Shown: positions 5,791-14,870, numbered from the stretch's first letter. The stretch is DNA of 19,300 bases from Veillonella sp. (GCA_022737715.1 JAIITD010000020.1:1-19300); one strand, 5' to 3'. Translations and numbers: made by a program. The notes: a model not told the origin generated them from the letters alone.

Positions 5791-7110
5791 CTATTGTATC
5801 TGTTCTAACACATATTGATTAATAACATCATAAATTAGTTTATTTTGTTTTTTCTGTTCAGTAATAAAAAAGAATATATCCTTTATTTGATGCAAAAAAG
5901 ATTGTAAAGATTGAATTCCTACAGCACTACATATATCTTGTTCTGTAAATACTACAATCTCATGAGCCATTTTATTACGAATTTTTTGCTCAATACTACG
6001 AATCTCTTTTAACTGTTCCAATAAAGAATTATCAACTGTATCCAAATCTTCTAACATATGTAACATATGATACAAGGATAATTGAATATCTTGCATTTGA
6101 GGTGTCTTAGTGTTAGCTCTCCATGATTTATATAAATCAGGATATTGATTTTCAAAGGCTAGCATATCTAAGCGTGTCCCCATGGGCGTTTTTCTCTCAA
6201 CTTGTCGCCAATTTACATGAAGTGCTTTATAAAAGTAATAACGCATAAGATCATACATAAAAGGAGTAATTTTTAAAATAAAATCCTCGATTTGACCTTG
6301 TTTCAATCGTACTTCCATAAGCATTAAAAACTCATATAATTTACATGGTTTCCTATCAGAAAATAAAAAAGCTAATGATGTAGAACCTACTTTGCGAACT
6401 TTTTGTATAGCCCCCTCATAATCTAACCCTAGTCGTAACTGAGCATGTTCTAATAATGGTAATACATCATTAATAACACCTGCTTCAAAGGTTCTTTTAT
6501 AGCTATGATAAGAGCTTATAGCTTCTTTGTATTTATAGCTAGTAATGAGCGTATGAAGAGATTGTTTGATATTATTACGCTTAATATACCCCAATTGAGG
6601 CTCATGGCATCGGTTCTCACTATCCTCTTGATCGTCAAAATTATTTTCAATAACGACTTCAATATCTTCGTCATCATTAACTGCAGGTTCAGAGCGATTA
6701 GAACCACGTTGAGGGCTATCAACCTGAATACCTCGCACCGCATCATGCTCTACACTCAGATAAGACATGATTAGCTTCATTTGAGGTGTGCCAGAACTTA
6801 AATTAAGTAAGATTTCTGCATCAGGATATTCTGAAATCGTCTCATAGAAATGGTCAACAAATGGTTGCAATGTATCAATGCGATGTACCGCTTCAAGTCC
6901 TGTATATACAAACCTAATATCTAAATCAGCTTTCACATGTTTTAAAGCCTTTGAAAATCGATTATTAGATTTTTCTTTTATCTCCATATCCTTACTCAAT
7001 ACAAGGATTGCCACATCAGGATTATAATGTCTTACGATATGAATCATTGCACCATCATAACATCCACGAATAGGATCTGTATCCCCCACAGGAGTATAAA
7101 GAATTCTCAT
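5791..7110 (-). CDS. csm6: Csm6, CARF-HEPN RNase activated by cyclic oligoadenylate
   Basis: A 439-residue stand-alone effector. The N-terminal CARF domain (about 1-140) has TPVGDTDP at 6-13 and NLSSGTPQM at 103-111, typical of the ligand-binding loops. The C-terminal HEPN domain carries the R-x4-H motif as RNKMAH, R378 to H383, and these residues should form the RNase site in the dimer. When Cas10 makes cyclic oligoadenylate on target binding, Csm6 degrades RNA broadly. Cas10-associated Csm6 of Firmicutes studied so far often uses the six-membered ring, but the ligand here cannot be read from sequence. Residues about 138-165 form an unusual Asp/Glu/Asn-rich linker between the domains. The ATG overlaps the cas6 stop (ATGA), so the genes are translationally coupled. 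Confidence 0.92.
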   Translation of the reverse strand: MRILYTPVGDTDPIRGCYDGAMIHIVRHYNPDVAILVLSKDMEIKEKSNNRFSKALKHVKADLDIRFVYTGLEAVHRIDTLQPFVDHFYETISEYPDAEILLNLSSGTPQMKLIMSYLSVEHDAVRGIQVDSPQRGSNRSEPAVNDDEDIEVVIENNFDDQEDSENRCHEPQLGYIKRNNIKQSLHTLITSYKYKEAISSYHSYKRTFEAGVINDVLPLLEHAQLRLGLDYEGAIQKVRKVGSTSLAFLFSDRKPCKLYEFLMLMEVRLKQGQIEDFILKITPFMYDLMRYYFYKALHVNWRQVERKTPMGTRLDMLAFENQYPDLYKSWRANTKTPQMQDIQLSLYHMLHMLEDLDTVDNSLLEQLKEIRSIEQKIRNKMAHEIVVFTEQDICSAVGIQSLQSFLHQIKDIFFFITEQKKQNKLIYDVINQYVLEQIQ

Positions 7111-7910
7111 TGTACTACCTCGCTTTGTACGCCCCCCATACCTAATGCAGTTTTTATTCCTAGTCCCGTGAATTGGCTATAGTAGGTTAATAGAGCTAAA
7201 ATGCGTTGCATCACCAAATTCCGTTTAAATTGCATAATAATCTGCCCTCTAAACCCTCGAATTTTAACGCCCTCTAATCCATACATACCCATACGCAAAT
7301 TATAATCACGAATAAAAGCCGCGGATTCAAGTGCTGCTAATAAATCATCGGAATCCATCATTTCAAACGTTGTAAATTGATTCCATTGACGCAACAAATA
7401 ACGATAAATTCGGAACGCTTCAGGGAAAATTGTATACTGTTGGTCTACCTTAAAGCTTGTTGTAGTCACGCACCTCAATTTAGCTTGTGCATACTCTGCT
7501 TCCCCACTCCAGAACTTAGCCATTAAGGCTTCATAGGAGGTTTCTTCTAAGATGGTTCTATCCTGAATATAGATATTCCCTCGTTTTTGTTTCAAAAAAA
7601 TCTTTTCAGGCATATCTAGTACTGGACGTAATATACGATTAACTGCCTCTGCTGTTACGGCAGAAAGTCGCCAAATATATAGACCTTTTTCTTTATCAAA
7701 AAATACATATTGACTATAAGGGCGCAGGCCCATTTCATGCAACTGACCAGCGTATTCTGTCCCCACTAACTCCATTAATACACCATGTAGTACGCTACCT
7801 ATAGACTGCACAATTTTAATCGATGGATCTGCTGTTATTCCTAACCCTATGGCCATAATTTCAACATTATCTGCCAATATGAATGCCCCCCATCTCATAA
7901 TAATGTCCAT
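7107..7910 (-). CDS. cas6: Cas6, crRNA-processing endoribonuclease
   Basis: A 267-residue RAMP protein expected to cut the array transcripts inside the repeat and leave an 8-base 5' tag (ACGGAAAC). The C-terminal glycine-rich loop GLGIKTALGMGGV at about 249-261 is the family hallmark. H42 in VLHGVLMELV sits where many Cas6 proteins carry the catalytic His, but this is inferred. The gene overlaps the end of csm5 by 44 bases and the start of csm6 by 4. The start is uncertain: M1 (7910) has only a poor ribosome binding site and M5 (7898) has none better. Two arrays with the same repeat can share this enzyme. Confidence 0.88.
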   Translation of the reverse strand: MDIIMRWGAFILADNVEIMAIGLGITADPSIKIVQSIGSVLHGVLMELVGTEYAGQLHEMGLRPYSQYVFFDKEKGLYIWRLSAVTAEAVNRILRPVLDMPEKIFLKQKRGNIYIQDRTILEETSYEALMAKFWSGEAEYAQAKLRCVTTTSFKVDQQYTIFPEAFRIYRYLLRQWNQFTTFEMMDSDDLLAALESAAFIRDYNLRMGMYGLEGVKIRGFRGQIIMQFKRNLVMQRILALLTYYSQFTGLGIKTALGMGGVQSEVVQ

Positions 7911-9042
7911 TCCACTTTACTAAATTAAGTGCACGAGGTGCCATAACTTTATCCTTAATATCATGTTTAGCTTTTGGAAATTTCACATCTAAAATAGCTC
8001 TAATAACATCAATGCCTGTCTTTTCATCATCTGTGAAAGCCGACATAATAATAGTCTTTTGAACAAATCCGGTATTACTACCAATATAGGCATTAGCTGA
8101 TTCTAAAGCCTTAAAGATAGAAGTACTCACCTTCTTAAATTTAGAGGCTAATAACTTATGGATAGCATCAAAATCTTCTTGTAAAATATCTAATACTTGA
8201 TCGATACTCGTAATCCCTATTTCCTTTGTCATAGCGGTATCAAGAGTTAATGTAAAGGAAAACTTTTGATTAGGTAAAATACACTCACGATGTACCGAAA
8301 TAGCGTGAGTTCCATCTTCCTCAATACAAGAATCCTCTTTCTTTAATACCTCTGTTTGAATCGCAGCCATAGGCATAGCATCAGAAACAGAAATGCCTCG
8401 AAAAGCACTGGCTAAAATGCCTTTAAATGGCTTTCCTTCATCGTTTGTAAGGACATGAATATGCTTAAGAATCGCTTGATTAACCACCTTAAATATATCT
8501 TTAAATAGGCTGCTAGCATTCTTTTTTTTATATACATCTAAAACTCTAATTAACTCTCTTTGGACATTACTCCTAAAGGCTTTATTATTACGAAGCATAT
8601 GTGAAATAATAGCACTATCAATAACACCTTTAATCGAGCTCCCCGGAATATAAACATCCCCATTTGCTCCACGAATTAGGGGTGTAATGTCATTTAGTGA
8701 GTTTTTACGTCCGTTATTATATATTGATGACATCATAATTGAACTAATAGCAGGGCCTAGTGCATCTTTTGTTAATTGAGATACACCAATAGCATTTTTA
8801 GCCCAATCATACATAGTTCGACCATGTGGTCTCACCATCTCATCCTGCATATATGCTTCAAACTCTGATAGTTTATTATGTCGTGCTAAAAAGCGAAACC
8901 ACTCGTAATTATTAAGTAGATATACTTCACCTGCATCGTAATTATACATATAATCCTTAGTAGTTAGTTTTTCAGGGCCACCAATATTGGTAGGGCTCAC
9001 AATAGCGAGTGTTAGTTGTGCATGATCTATACGATTACTCAT
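7867..9042 (-). CDS. csm5: Csm5, head-end RAMP subunit of the Csm complex
   Basis: A 391-residue RAMP protein of the type III-A effector. Csm5 caps the crRNA 3' end and helps recruit nucleases for crRNA trimming. AQLTLAIVSPTNIGG near the N-terminus matches the opening strand of Csm5 (vLSPxxIGsG), and YIPGSSIKGVIDSAI is the RAMP glycine-rich segment after the first fold. The ATG at 9042 is preferred over the ATG at 9072. The extra ten residues would lie inside csm4, and 9042 follows GGGGTGG at a good distance and gives the normal N-terminus. With this start the overlap with csm4 is 8 bases. Confidence 0.9.
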   Translation of the reverse strand: MSNRIDHAQLTLAIVSPTNIGGPEKLTTKDYMYNYDAGEVYLLNNYEWFRFLARHNKLSEFEAYMQDEMVRPHGRTMYDWAKNAIGVSQLTKDALGPAISSIMMSSIYNNGRKNSLNDITPLIRGANGDVYIPGSSIKGVIDSAIISHMLRNNKAFRSNVQRELIRVLDVYKKKNASSLFKDIFKVVNQAILKHIHVLTNDEGKPFKGILASAFRGISVSDAMPMAAIQTEVLKKEDSCIEEDGTHAISVHRECILPNQKFSFTLTLDTAMTKEIGITSIDQVLDILQEDFDAIHKLLASKFKKVSTSIFKALESANAYIGSNTGFVQKTIIMSAFTDDEKTGIDVIRAILDVKFPKAKHDIKDKVMAPRALNLVKWNGHYYEMGGIHIGR

Positions 9043-10033
9043 AATCCACCCCAATCCATAAGCCCATGCCATTACGATATACAGGGTGAGGTAAACTATC
9101 CCCCGTAATAGTAAGCATTTGTCCTACTAACGCTTTTGGACAAACAGAGCCTTCCTTAACAACATAATAGGAATTACGTTTTACTTGAATGGTACTTCCA
9201 GCAGTTCCTACAAATCCACCACGCTTTTGTAATTTATAAGAACCTTGTTTTAAAGTAGCCACATCCTCACAAGTCGGAACACAGGCACTAATGCACATCA
9301 TCTTTTCGTACTTATTATGAAGCAATGTATATAAGGCAGAATCATCTTCATAAATACCTTCAGTTTCCAACTCAATAGGATCATCAGCTAATTCAAATTT
9401 TCCATAACCACTACTGCGCTTGCCCCCGATACCAGATAGACCTAATAATTCAAGAATAGCTTCAAATAACTCACGACTATCATCATCAGTAACCCCAGCT
9501 ATAATATATAGTCCTGTATTTGACATAAATTGATAGCTGCCTACATAATATGGTCTGCTTTTTTCACCACGCATACTTACTTGTGTCACGGCTTGCCTAG
9601 TTCCAAAGATAGGCATATGTTTTTGTGATGTATCTGACTCTATATATTGACTAAAATTTTGTAACTGTGATGCACGAATGTACTCAATTTTCTTTATCTT
9701 TTTTTGTTCCGTTGCTACGCGCTTGGTTTCTTCAAAACTTGTAATCGGCATCTCTTTTGAATCGATTTGCATAATAGGTGAGGGAACATATAATTGATAC
9801 TCACCATTATCTATGCAGTACGGAAACAAACTAGATAGTACAATATGCTGCTCTTTTACAGAGTCGATAAAAGATTGTAGTAAATCCGTATCATGACTGA
9901 TTTCATGACAGCATGCAGCAAATAGTGCATCAGAGCCTAATGTAAGGGAAATAGTTTCTAAACTACCGCCCTCTGAGGTATCCCCAAAATGCACGGGTGT
10001 AAGAAAACGCAGTGGATATAGATAGTAGTTCAT
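9035..10033 (-). CDS. csm4: Csm4, 5'-handle binding subunit
   Basis: A 332-residue protein with two RAMP folds that grips the crRNA 5' tag and contacts Cas10. PLRFLTPVHFGD at 7-18 is the first RAMP strand, and GLSGIGGKRSSGYGKFEL at about 198-215 is the glycine-rich loop typical of Csm4. A second glycine-rich segment (KRGGFVGTAGS) lies near 268-278. The gene starts 9 bases after csm3 and has only a weak ribosome binding site, so it is probably translated by coupling. No motif suggests nuclease activity, as usual for this subunit. Confidence 0.9.
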   Translation of the reverse strand: MNYYLYPLRFLTPVHFGDTSEGGSLETISLTLGSDALFAACCHEISHDTDLLQSFIDSVKEQHIVLSSLFPYCIDNGEYQLYVPSPIMQIDSKEMPITSFEETKRVATEQKKIKKIEYIRASQLQNFSQYIESDTSQKHMPIFGTRQAVTQVSMRGEKSRPYYVGSYQFMSNTGLYIIAGVTDDDSRELFEAILELLGLSGIGGKRSSGYGKFELADDPIELETEGIYEDDSALYTLLHNKYEKMMCISACVPTCEDVATLKQGSYKLQKRGGFVGTAGSTIQVKRNSYYVVKEGSVCPKALVGQMLTITGDSLPHPVYRNGMGLWIGVDYE

Positions 10034-10042
10034 AGTAACAAC

Positions 10043-10726
10043 CTACTTTCTTAATATATCTAATAAATCCTGCGTATTAATAGCACTATTACCTACTGAC
10101 TTTACATCATCAATAGAAATATTTACACGACCATAGCCTCTAGAACCATGACCACCTAAATAATCAATTTCTAGTAATGCAAGACCTTCTTGTAAGATTC
10201 TCATATCTTCAGTCACTTCAGACTCGTTTTCAATGTTATATGTCACCTTAAATTCAAAAACTGTACCTGCTGGAACACGTTCAATTTGACGAGGTTTAGC
10301 ACTACCATCAACACGATCAATAACGTTTTCAAACTTGATTTCACCCATATAGGTATCTGTCTCTATATTAGCAAACAGTTGACGAGTTTCGTCTGTGATA
10401 AATAAATCATAAAACTGTAAACGAGCTGGCTTTACAGGATTTACGGAACCAAATAAACGCTTAATTTCCTCTTTATCCTTATCTATCGCATTCATTATAT
10501 AACCATCACAATTACTTTTTGCTAGTAATGTACGCAATTTACCTTTAATAGAGCTACCAGGCAGAATTGGCTCCTGAGTAACTACATCGCGAATGAATGG
10601 CGAGTCAACAGCACCGATAGGAGCAAAATCATTACTAGCACCAATATGCATACCTGTTTCTACTTTAATAGTACCTGTAATTAGTAATTTACCACGTAAG
10701 GATTTTAAATTATCAATATTCTCCAT
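10043..10726 (-). CDS. csm3: Csm3, backbone subunit and target-RNA slicer
   Basis: A 227-residue RAMP protein that polymerises along the crRNA. Each copy cuts the paired target RNA at 6-base steps. ETGMHIGAS at 23-31 and PIGAVDSPFIRD at 36-47 match the family. D41 aligns with the catalytic Asp of studied Csm3 proteins (D33 in the Streptococcus thermophilus enzyme). LPGSSIKGKLRTLL and the C-terminal GGHGSRGYGRV are the RAMP glycine-rich elements. The start is set by GGAGGGAG 5 bases before the ATG. RNA slicing should be intact. Confidence 0.95.
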   Translation of the reverse strand: MENIDNLKSLRGKLLITGTIKVETGMHIGASNDFAPIGAVDSPFIRDVVTQEPILPGSSIKGKLRTLLAKSNCDGYIMNAIDKDKEEIKRLFGSVNPVKPARLQFYDLFITDETRQLFANIETDTYMGEIKFENVIDRVDGSAKPRQIERVPAGTVFEFKVTYNIENESEVTEDMRILQEGLALLEIDYLGGHGSRGYGRVNISIDDVKSVGNSAINTQDLLDILRK

Positions 10727-10738
10727 GTTAGCTCCCTC

Positions 10739-11251
10739 CTATCGACGATTTCCATTTGATTGATTGTAATTTTGATTATTAAATGGTTTATTTTTGTTAA
10801 ACGATTCATTAGCAGCTGCTATAACACTGACAGCTCTATATTTATAAAAAGCTACTAATGCTTCGACATATTTACAGAATATATCAAACTTTTTAACATC
10901 AGTACCAATGCATTCAACCATCTCTACCAATTGACTATCTTCAATAAATGATTTTACTGGATATTTATAATCTTTATCTCGACCAGCTTGATATAAAAAT
11001 GTGGCTTTTAAAAAGCGAACTTCCATTGCTATGCTATCAGGTAACTTATCAAAAGATTTATTTTTACGTTGTTCCACACCCAGTTTATTTTTAATTGCCA
11101 CTACGCTAGATAAAATCTTACGTACCTGAGCATACTTTACATCAAATACTTCGTCTGTTTTATTACATTTAGGATTATATCTTAATCGATTTATAGCTTC
11201 TTCCGCCTTAGTGACAATATCTATCTCCCAATTAAATTTACCTTGTGTCAT
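10739..11251 (-). CDS. csm2: Csm2, small subunit of the Csm complex
   Basis: A 170-residue, mostly helical protein that lines the inner face of the Csm filament and stabilises the target RNA. YPVKSFIEDSQLV and KFDIFCKYVEALVAFYKYR match the two best conserved Csm2 helices. GAGGAATAGT precedes the ATG, 10 bases after cas10. It is longer than the typical 120-150 residues because of an N-terminal extension and a tail (about 150-170) rich in Asn, Lys and Gln, ending NGNRR. The tail looks disordered and may contact RNA, but that is inference. Confidence 0.88.
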   Translation of the reverse strand: MTQGKFNWEIDIVTKAEEAINRLRYNPKCNKTDEVFDVKYAQVRKILSSVVAIKNKLGVEQRKNKSFDKLPDSIAMEVRFLKATFLYQAGRDKDYKYPVKSFIEDSQLVEMVECIGTDVKKFDIFCKYVEALVAFYKYRAVSVIAAANESFNKNKPFNNQNYNQSNGNRR

Positions 11252-11261
11252 ATACTATTCC

Positions 11262-13817
11262 TCACTTTGTATCACGCATATAATAAACAATGAGGTTGCA
11301 AGCTGTTAATAACGCTTTGCAATCTGCTTCTGTTTGAATCCAAGTATGAATCGCTGTAACAAATTTTTTATATGATTCATATTTAGGGTCATCTTTCTTA
11401 GGTTCTAAACGAGCCAATAAATAAAGAATACGCGCTACATTAATATGCTTTCCTTGTACTCTATCATTTAAAAGGCCTTGTAATAAGTACATCAACTTAT
11501 AAATTAAGCCTTTACCTAATACTAGTTTTGAATTATCCTTAACATTAATACCTGGAATAACAAATAGTTTCTCTAATCGATCAAGTTTATCTTTTATTAC
11601 TTGCTTAATTAAATCATCCCACTTATACACATGACGACATATACGTTCTTCACCACTCGCATTTTGATTTGTTTCAAAACCAAATAAAGCGATACTATCT
11701 TTGTCATCATTATCTTTAGCCACACTTTCAAGTAATCCTGTAATTGCTGCCATTTGACTAATCGGATAAGATGGAGAGAATAAAGCTAAACCAGCAGACA
11801 TAGTGATTTTATTATCTGTAACCTCAGCTAATTTCTCACGAATATCGATGGCCAATTCTAATAATTCGTCCCATGCACCTACAAGGAATACATCATCACC
11901 GCCAGAATAAATAACGTGAATTTTTCTAGTCGTAACTTGTTTATTTGCCCAAATAGTAAATGGTGTAACAGATGTACCAAAACCTTGCACATCACCTTGG
12001 GCCATTTTATTAACGGCAACCTTAAAGAACATAGCCAAATCACGAGATAGGTCAGCATAGCGTGATAAGGTACCATATTTAAACTTATCAGAGCCCTCAG
12101 AAATAAAGCCCCCAATAAATGCAGCACCAAGATTATCTACGTCTGCTCGTAATACACCAAGGCGCTTAATACCTTTATCATCACCTAAGCCACTAGACGC
12201 GGCTAGTTCTTCAAATTCATAAACTTGACCATTATCCTTACGTGCTACATAATCGGCTAGCCAAATACGATTGAATACATTATGTCCAGTTTTAGCTGTA
12301 TTCTTAGCGTAAATTCTAAGGATTTTATGACTAGATTCGAACTTCTGTAATGATGATTCAGGAACTACATAAAGATATAGTTTCCCCTTATCCTCACCAC
12401 CACTCAATCGGTTAATATATACTTCAACCTTAGGGATACTTTCATTATTATCACTAGTATTAGGGCTAGCTAATACAAAAACCGTATCTCGACTGTCAAC
12501 AATCTGTTCCCCTAAACTATATAAGCCATTACAAATTGGACAAGCCTCAGCATCAGTATCTTTGCCATAAGGTGATAGTGTTGCTGTTGAAGTATGGCAA
12601 ATAGAACATTCCCGATCACCATGAAGAACCATATTATATACACTGTTAGGATTAAATAGGTCTGTTAAATGCTGTTCAGAATAACGTTTAGTCTTCTCTT
12701 CACCAACAGATTGACTCACATTACGGAACAATGTGCGTTGTGAGTTAATTAAATCTTCAGCTGTTGCTGTAGCAGAGCCAAGCGCTAAATACAATTTAGT
12801 ACCGAATACTGTTAAGAACCATTCATTAATAGATTTTTCCATAGATTCAATAACAGTACTAGTTTTTGTTGTATTTGGCGCCAGCACATAAAAATGACCG
12901 CCACCATTGTAAATAAGGTTTGCCCGTGTTAACCGCAATGCATCTAATAACTCATCTACAATTTGTTCCATCAGGATTTCTAAATAAAATGAACGACCAC
13001 GTAATGATTTCAATGCACCTTTAGACGGAATCGTATAGATGAAATTCTGAATACCAGAAATATCTCCAGATATGAGTTTAAATGCTGGCATTTCACGGAA
13101 CTTTTTAGAATTTTGGTAACAGTATTCTTTATAATCAGTAATCCCCTGTTCTTCAAAATAATGTACCATACTATGTGCAACAGCAGCTGTTATCTTTGAG
13201 TGCATATACAAAGAAATATCATTAGCCTGATCTGTTGCTGTACTAGATGGCATATAGGATACTGTATCTTCATAAATTCTCAACAACTCATTAACTGACA
13301 TCTTATCGATTGGTTGTTGCTGAAAGTTAGATACTAATACATCATATAACGCCTTATACTTATCACTTGATGCACGTATCGTTTTATCGCTTTCAGGATA
13401 ATTAAAGTGATCAGATACATCAATGCCACGTAGGTAATACTGTAAAGGTTTATTACTAGTGTTACCACCAAACACACGAAAAATTGATTGGAGCGGTAAC
13501 TCTTTATCAAATTTTTGTGTAGAGGTATTTTCACCCTCATCAAGATCCCGACGATCCACGGCAGCAGCAATATTATCCGCTTCATACACAATGTATGCAT
13601 AATCATCATTTTTTAATTGAGCCCCTCTAAGCTCTTTCCCATGATGATACTTCAAACAATGAGTAATACTTTGCTTCAAACCCATATCTGAAAAATAGGG
13701 TTCGATAAAAGCAGCGCCGCGCTTAGAATGTGCATCAGATCCTTGATTAGCCCGATACACAACTTTGCCGATATCATGTAGCAATGCACCCTTTACCAGT
13801 GCATCCCATTTACCCAT
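11262..13817 (-). CDS. cas10: Cas10/Csm1, HD nuclease and cyclic oligoadenylate synthase
   Basis: The large subunit (851 residues from this ATG) and signature of type III-A. The HD nuclease motif LLHDIGK has H14 and D15. A zinc ribbon has CSIC (C404, C407) and CPIC (C426, C429). The cyclase Palm domain has YSGGDDVFLV with GGDD at 639-642, and LRADVDNLG upstream is the companion metal-binding segment. All look intact, so target RNA binding should trigger both ssDNA cutting and cyclic oligoadenylate synthesis. A GTG at 13820 is in frame and gives one more residue. The ATG is preferred because GGAGG is 7 bases before it. This is the first gene of the operon and has its own promoter. Confidence 0.96.
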   Translation of the reverse strand: MGKWDALVKGALLHDIGKVVYRANQGSDAHSKRGAAFIEPYFSDMGLKQSITHCLKYHHGKELRGAQLKNDDYAYIVYEADNIAAAVDRRDLDEGENTSTQKFDKELPLQSIFRVFGGNTSNKPLQYYLRGIDVSDHFNYPESDKTIRASSDKYKALYDVLVSNFQQQPIDKMSVNELLRIYEDTVSYMPSSTATDQANDISLYMHSKITAAVAHSMVHYFEEQGITDYKEYCYQNSKKFREMPAFKLISGDISGIQNFIYTIPSKGALKSLRGRSFYLEILMEQIVDELLDALRLTRANLIYNGGGHFYVLAPNTTKTSTVIESMEKSINEWFLTVFGTKLYLALGSATATAEDLINSQRTLFRNVSQSVGEEKTKRYSEQHLTDLFNPNSVYNMVLHGDRECSICHTSTATLSPYGKDTDAEACPICNGLYSLGEQIVDSRDTVFVLASPNTSDNNESIPKVEVYINRLSGGEDKGKLYLYVVPESSLQKFESSHKILRIYAKNTAKTGHNVFNRIWLADYVARKDNGQVYEFEELAASSGLGDDKGIKRLGVLRADVDNLGAAFIGGFISEGSDKFKYGTLSRYADLSRDLAMFFKVAVNKMAQGDVQGFGTSVTPFTIWANKQVTTRKIHVIYSGGDDVFLVGAWDELLELAIDIREKLAEVTDNKITMSAGLALFSPSYPISQMAAITGLLESVAKDNDDKDSIALFGFETNQNASGEERICRHVYKWDDLIKQVIKDKLDRLEKLFVIPGINVKDNSKLVLGKGLIYKLMYLLQGLLNDRVQGKHINVARILYLLARLEPKKDDPKYESYKKFVTAIHTWIQTEADCKALLTACNLIVYYMRDTK

Positions 13818-13865
13818 CACATCGCCTCCAAACTTTTATTACGAAATAAACGACTTATTACTTTC

Positions 13866-13894
13866 ATTATATATTCATCTCTGTTTAAAACCAA
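13866..13894 (-). promoter_or_regulatory. Promoter of the cas operon
   Basis: On the minus strand TTGGTT (13894-13889), a 17-base spacer and TATAAT (13871-13866) precede cas10 by about 50 bases. The -10 is perfect and the spacing ideal, while the -35 matches three of six bases. One arm of an 11-bp inverted repeat (13901-13911, partner 13986-13996) lies 6 bases upstream of the -35, which could allow regulator binding. Confidence 0.65.
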
Positions 13895-13915
13895 TAGAGA
13901 AATAGTCTTATTTAT

Positions 13916-13964
13916 ACAAAAAATCCAGCATATTCACACTAAAGAATATACTGGATATATTTTT
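13916..13964 (-). terminator. Terminator after the old end of array 2
   Basis: ATCCAGCATATTC at 13923-13935 pairs with GAATATACTGGAT at 13944-13956, with one wobble and an 8-base loop. On the minus strand it is followed by six T (13923-13918). It should stop the array 2 transcript before the cas promoter. The plus side (ATATTTTTG) could also work. An outer perfect 11-bp pair (13901-13911 with 13986-13996) encloses the hairpin. Confidence 0.75.
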
Positions 13965-13993
13965 GTACTCATATGAGTTTTTGGGATAAGACT

Positions 13994-14058
13994 ATTCCCC
14001 TATAAGAGAATTTAATTAACAACAGAAATAGAGTTAGAGAAAGAGTTGAAGATAGAGA
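13994..14058. other. Possible decayed repeat and spacer beyond array 2
   Basis: CCCC at 13997-14000 followed by GAGAATTTAATTAAC at 14006-14020 keeps the order of repeat elements (CCCC, G-run, ATT, TAATT, AAC) with about three bases missing. The gap to the next degenerate repeat (14021-14058) is 38 bases, near spacer size. The match is weak and could be chance in AT-rich DNA. Confidence 0.25.
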
Positions 14059-14706
14059 TCTTCGTCCCCATTATGGGGTTAGTTATTTAATTTAATGAGA
14101 TATTATTTTGATCGTTAATATTATTGAGTGTGATATTGATTTCGTCCCCATCAGGGGATTATTTAATTTAACTACATATAGGTGAGTAGCTGTATAGGTT
14201 ACCTGTTAAGGCGTGTTTCCGTCCCCAACAGGGGATTTATTTAATTTAACTTGCTATTTTATTACAAAACGATTTAGGAAAGATTGGCGAGTTTCCGTCC
14301 CCACCAGGGGATTATTTAATTTAACAGAAGAAAAAATTAATGAAGCATTTAAGGAGGCGCATATCGTATGGTTTCCGTCCCCATCAGGGGATTATTTAAT
14401 TTAACTAGAAAATGACTAGAACGGAACAATTGCAAGAGATTAAAGAGTTTCCGTCCCCATCAGGGGATTATTTAATTTAACTAAACATGCAAGATATTTT
14501 TTTATCGTAGAAGTTCACAAGTTTCCGTCCCCATCAGGGGATTATTTAATTTAACAAGATAAAACGTTTATTAAACGATTCGAAGTATTTCGTGAGTTTC
14601 CGTCCCCATCAGGGGATTATTTAATTTAACGAAAGAAAATTCGTTTCTATGTCCAGATGGTAAAACCATATGTTTCCGTCCCCATCAGGGGATTATTTAA
14701 TTTAAC
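14059..14706 (-). CRISPR. CRISPR array 2: 9 repeats (first degenerate), 8 spacers, transcribed leftward
   Basis: Repeats start at 14059, 14138, 14215, 14291, 14371, 14447, 14521, 14596 and 14672. The repeat is the same 35-mer as array 1. The one at 14059 is 39 bases long with insertions and several changes and marks the oldest end. The one at 14138 has GATTTC for GTTTCC. The one at 14215 has an extra T (36 bp) and AACA in the loop, and 14291 has ACCA. The five nearest the leader are identical. Spacers are 39-45 bp, none shared with array 1 by eye. Orientation follows the decay gradient and the leader at 14707, so the crRNAs come from the minus strand. Confidence 0.97.
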
Positions 14707-14870
14707 TCTGTATCTGAAACAACAGATATTATCTAGCCTAAAAATGCCATTAACGGCGGAGATTTTAAATCGACCTCAAATAGCACTTTAGTATGCTAAA
14801 ACAACACCTATAAACCGCGCTACTATCGCAACGGCGGAGATTCAATTTCAGAGAGTTAATATTTATGTAT
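14707..14870 (-). promoter_or_regulatory. Leader of array 2
   Basis: Same length as the array 1 leader and about 80% identical by eye. It has the repeat-proximal block TGTATCTGAAACAA, AACGGCGGAGAT at 14752-14763, TTTAGTATGCTAAA at 14787-14800 (one base off the palindrome in array 1), and AACGGCGGAGATT at 14830-14842, again 78 bases from the first copy. Conservation without gaps suggests that the distances matter, for example for protein-induced bending during spacer integration. Confidence 0.8.

Noticed and set aside
9043..9072. Upstream ATG for csm5 at 9072
   Set aside because: It lies inside csm4, adds ten residues not typical of Csm5, and the ATG at 9042 has a better ribosome binding site and gives the family's usual N-terminus.
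14213..14404. 63-codon plus-strand frame with repeated FPSP/GDLFNLT motifs
   Set aside because: It is a translation of CRISPR repeats and spacers; the periodic motif comes from the 35-bp repeat.
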